The notes beneath the pieces are model-generated. The model saw only the letters and a list, made by a program, of their open reading frames with translations. It was not told where the DNA came from and searched no databases. The translations under genes were made by a program, and so were the position numbers. This document shows, in pieces, positions 56,797 to 60,000 of a DNA stretch of 60,000 nucleotides. Origin of the DNA: Bolinopsis microptera (lineage: Eukaryota > Ctenophora > Tentaculata > Lobata > Bolinopsidae); contig NC_087084.1 in assembly GCF_026151205.1 (NCBI RefSeq), positions 4,955,538 to 5,015,537 of the forward strand, read 5' to 3'. The number at the start of each line of letters is the position of its first letter. Position 1 is the stretch's first letter.

Positions 56797-56919
56797 ACCG
56801 CAGAGAGCACAGATTAGGTACTAAACACAGATTACTATACGTAGTTAGAGAGAGAGAGTGTCTTAGTGTCTAGATGTTTGTAATGTGCTCGAAACAGTCC
56901 ATTTATCCAGGAGCGGGTC

Positions 56920-58065
56920 ATTGTTCTACGACCTTCCATGACAATCAAAGCATAACGTTTAAGGTAATTGATAGTTCAATACCCCAACGCGACAAAACTG
57001 TTATCATGCAAATGAATTACAGGTCTCACTTGCCTCAAACGTAAATTATACAGATCTTCCATGACAATCAAAGCATAAGTCAGAGTCAACTTTTTCTTCC
57101 ACACCCAGTTCATACACGACACATCTTACAACACTTACCATCATCCTACATTACACATTCCTCCGGCATCCTCCCATAGGACTGCCATACTCCAGAGGTA
57201 GGCAAAGCATCCACATGCTATATCCTCTCGTGGCCCAGGCCCCAGCCTCTCTAAAAGAATAGTAATAATAATAAAGGTTCGCCCATTAACCCGAGGGGGG
57301 ATGGGGTTCCTAATCCTAAATTATTAGTATTACGCTAGTGTAAGTTTGACACAATAGCTATTTTTAATTGTAAAGCTGATTACGAATACGGGGAGGGGGG
57401 TTGAAAATTACCCAAAAAGTGAATACTTGATAATATGTGAACGACCCCTAAGGTGTTTGATCGTTTATGACCCCAATACGAACGACGCGACAAAACTGCT
57501 CCTTTATGTTTATCATGCAGAATAATTACAGGTCTCACTTGCCCCAAATGTAAATTATCTAATTCTTAGCACCAGCTTATCATTAATCAAACATGTTATT
57601 GGTTATATTGACAAAGGAAGACAGTTGATCGCCAAAATATAATAAATGAAGCAATTACAATAATATTTGATCATAGACACATAATGATAATAATTATAAT
57701 AATGATAATAGCATACAGCACGAACGACAAAACAGCTCCTTCAAATGGTTATCATGCAGATGAATTACAGGTCTCACTTGCCTCAAAGTTATACAGATCT
57801 TAGCACCAGCCACCAGACTAACAATAGTGAATGAACAATATTGATCCAGGAGCAGGATATGACCCATCGTTCTACGACCTTCCATGACAATCAAAGCAGA
57901 TCGTTTAAGGTAATTGATAGTTTATAGACCCCAACGCGACAAAACTGTTATCATGCAAATGAATTACAGGTCTTACTTGCCTCAAAAGCTCAAAGTTATA
58001 AAGATTTTACTTTTAGCACCAGCCACCAGACTAACAATAGTATTAATAAGTGAACATTCTAGGGT
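56920..58065. repeat. Cluster of related ~100-200 bp repeats
   Basis: GACCTTCCATGACAATCAAA and TTATCATGCA(A/G)ATGAATTACAGGT motifs recur near 56930-57040, 57465-57560, 57715-57820 and 57855-58060. Some are followed by CACCAGACTAACAATAGT. A piece at 57610-57690 resembles the region around repeat R at 41128-41210. These look like decayed tandem or dispersed copies of one unit. Confidence 0.65.
57274..57451. mobile_element. MITE family A, second full-length copy
   Basis: The left end AAGGTTCGCCCATTAA is degenerate; the right end, read on the minus strand, is TTAGGGGTCGTTCACATATT. The interior GTGTAAGTTTGACACAATAG matches 5259-5436 in reverse orientation. Confidence 0.6.
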
Positions 58066-58444
58066 TAATGGCCCATTTGACCCTAGTGGGCTTGTGGTAC
58101 ACCAAATTTCACATTCATTGTATCCGATGGTTATTGGTTATACATTGTTAAACATAACATCCTGCTTTTTGCTAGCCAAACAGCTATTCCATAAGAGCAT
58201 AAGTAAAGTACCGTGCCCCTAATACCATAGGTGTTCAAGTTACATAGTCTTTCTTAAATCCAAACTCTGAGCAATTTGTACATAGATGACCTTCTCGAAA
58301 ATTTTAAATTACCAAATTGGTGATATTGATGCAGGCTGATATAATAATTATAATGCATTCCATAATATCTTTCTTATAAGTAGAAATAACTCTGATAACA
58401 TCGGTGATTTTGGCTGTTTGATACTGAATTAGACATGCACCGAG

Positions 58445-58562
58445 CAAAGGAATCTACTTGTTCCACTAACGGTAAAAGCGACAGAGTAATGAACGGGATA
58501 ACCAGCGATCAATGATGCAACGACACGTGCGCTGAGCGCACTGCGCTCATACCAAATGCTTC
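58445..58562 (+). pseudogene. Decayed F-type lectin fragment
   Basis: AAAGCGACAGAGTAATGAAC and GCAACGACACGTGCGCT match the lectin copy at 40456-40520, which has AAAGCGACAGAGCAGTGGAC and GCGACGACACGTGCACT. The frame is broken and contains stops. Confidence 0.6.
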
Positions 58563-60000
58563 TTTTGATTGGTCGGCGTCGACTGTAAGCCTTCCTTGCG
58601 GTGGCTTTCGCAACGCGTCCCCATTCTCCAACTCCTGCTGCTGGAGAGAGAGACTCCCAAATTATATACCATAAATATATTATACATAGATATCGACAAC
58701 AGACTCCGAGAGTCTTGAAGTTCTGTTACCACTGCCCCTGGTGCAACCCCTTACGGGTTAACGATGGGGAGACAGGGACTTCCAGGGACGGTCAATGCCT
58801 AGTAAACTGCAAGATGTCCTATTTGTATTAGTGGTTAATGGGATCCTCGAAAAGATCCTCCTTTAATAGTGTATGTACTAAGAGCATCAACTTGCGGGTG
58901 AACATTTTATGCCTCAAAACCCAACATATTATACATCATTGGAAAGGTCTCATTGAGTAGAGTCGTTTGGTACCAAGTTTTGGGCAAATGGCTGTTCCTA
59001 GCGAAAGTTATAGCCCGTCAAAGTTCCAAAAATGACCATTTAAAAAATGGGGCGGGGCATCGTGTTCTTAAAGTTTTTGACGAATTTTTTTTACAGCATA
59101 TTGTTTATCACATTTTTTTACACAAGATTTGCTGTATGCCGTAATTTTATTTTTTGATATTTTAATCAAAAATAATTTTTATTTGGATTTAAAAGTACGC
59201 GCTACGCCGCGCAGTTAGAAATCGCAATAAGGAGATTTAACCAAATTTTTTGTTGCGCAATTTTTTTTTCTCATATCAAATTTACATGCTCATGTCGCAT
59301 TTTCGGTTGCATCAAATTCAGCTGACGTCCACAACATGAAGTTTAAATGATCACACTGTGAAATTGGTTTGAAAGTATAATGCAAATATTCTTAGTTCTG
59401 GATAGTAATAGTATGTATACACTTAAAGGAAGAATCCAGGGTTTTCCCTATACTATCCAGTATTGTCGACTGTTCCACAAATTTGAAGATATGGTTGAAT
59501 TTACTGTTGTTAATGTTTATTGCTCTAGTCTGATGTATGCAATGGAATCACGATGATTGGTATCTATCTAAAAACATATATAATGTGTAATGCAATTCAT
59601 TATAGAATAAATGCAATTAGAAGTATCAATACCAGTTCTTATCTTACTAGAAACATGAACTGAAAGCTATAATACTAAGAAAAGCTAAGCACAGTTACAA
59701 AGTGTAACACTCTACTCACCACAGTAGAGTTCAGGGTGACTTTGCTAAAGGGGAAAGATTGGTTAGAACAGTTAAGATCCTCCGTAGTCCTTAGTGGTTT
59801 TCCAATTATCCTCATTCTGAGTGTCATGATATGGATGCCCTTGCAGAGGAGGTGCTGGGATGTTTCTGCTTCTCCTGAAAGTGTCCACAATCTTGTGTCT
59901 CGAAGTTGACGTTGTTAAACTACTGGGCTGTGATCTATCCTGACAGTGGCCATGTCAGCCATCTGATGTGAGTTCCAGAAAAATTAAAATACCTGTATTT
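58563..60000. other. Non-coding right end of the window
   Basis: No supported gene, RNA or repeat family. Small ORFs at 58601-58831, 58953-59144 and 59675-59890 have no recognisable features. Confidence 0.3.

Noticed and set aside
1-60000. tRNA, rRNA or other structured RNA genes
   Set aside because: I scanned by eye and saw no convincing tRNA or other RNA fold. The cloverleaf-like repeat at 48.9 kb lacks tRNA features and is too long.

Overview
The window looks like nuclear DNA of an invertebrate animal. It is AT-rich, its genes are split by GT/AG introns, and the recognisable genes are animal genes: a GATOR2 subunit, a Mediator subunit, a cilium-type kinesin, ZBBX, F-type lectins and a seven-helix receptor with LDL-receptor class A repeats. 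Many decayed and some fairly intact transposons lie between and inside the genes. An early-branching animal such as a cnidarian would fit, but I cannot fix the species from the sequence.

Layout. 0.9-4.0 kb (-): a 2-oxoglutarate/Fe(II) dioxygenase-like gene with one in-frame TAA in the middle. 4.7-5.0 kb (+): a small unrecognised coiled-coil ORF. 6.0-6.4 kb (-): MED10 in one exon. 7.2-15.5 kb (-): MIOS in about 17 exons, with a LINE fragment and a hAT-like MITE in its largest intron. 16.6-19.7 kb: two 5'-truncated non-LTR retrotransposons. 19.7-22.5 kb: a nest of small inverted-repeat elements. 23.0-23.5 kb: a 33-bp minisatellite. 24.4-24.65 kb (-): a possible 40-residue secreted peptide behind a TATA box. 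25.3-31.6 kb (+): a KIF27/KIF7-like kinesin; my 14 exons sum to exactly 1,005 codons plus stop. 32.4-37.9 kb (+): ZBBX, 10 exons seen, with an RTE-like LINE in antisense in one intron. 38.4-39.5 kb (-): a secreted F-type lectin. 40.4-40.9 kb (+): an inverted lectin copy without a signal exon. 42.1-46.3 kb (-): an LDLa-repeat receptor gene with two in-frame stops. 46.9-48.8 kb: a pogo/Tigger-like DNA transposon and an internally deleted second copy. 48.9-49.0 kb: a cloverleaf-like set of inverted repeats. 50.6-55.2 kb (+): a long non-LTR retrotransposon with esterase, zinc-finger, endonuclease and reverse-transcriptase domains. 55.2-60 kb: decayed repeats, with no gene I can support.

KIF27-like and ZBBX, two genes linked to motile cilia in other animals, sit head to tail about 0.85 kb apart. 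MIOS (nutrient signalling to mTORC1) and MED10 (transcription) are single housekeeping genes. The best candidates for something new are a tiny 79-103 bp element with three insertions, each with an 8-bp target duplication, and one matching empty site; two separate loci with the same architecture (tandem duplication, second copy internally deleted); and the three-armed inverted-repeat structure at 48.9 kb. I found no clearly new multi-gene system.
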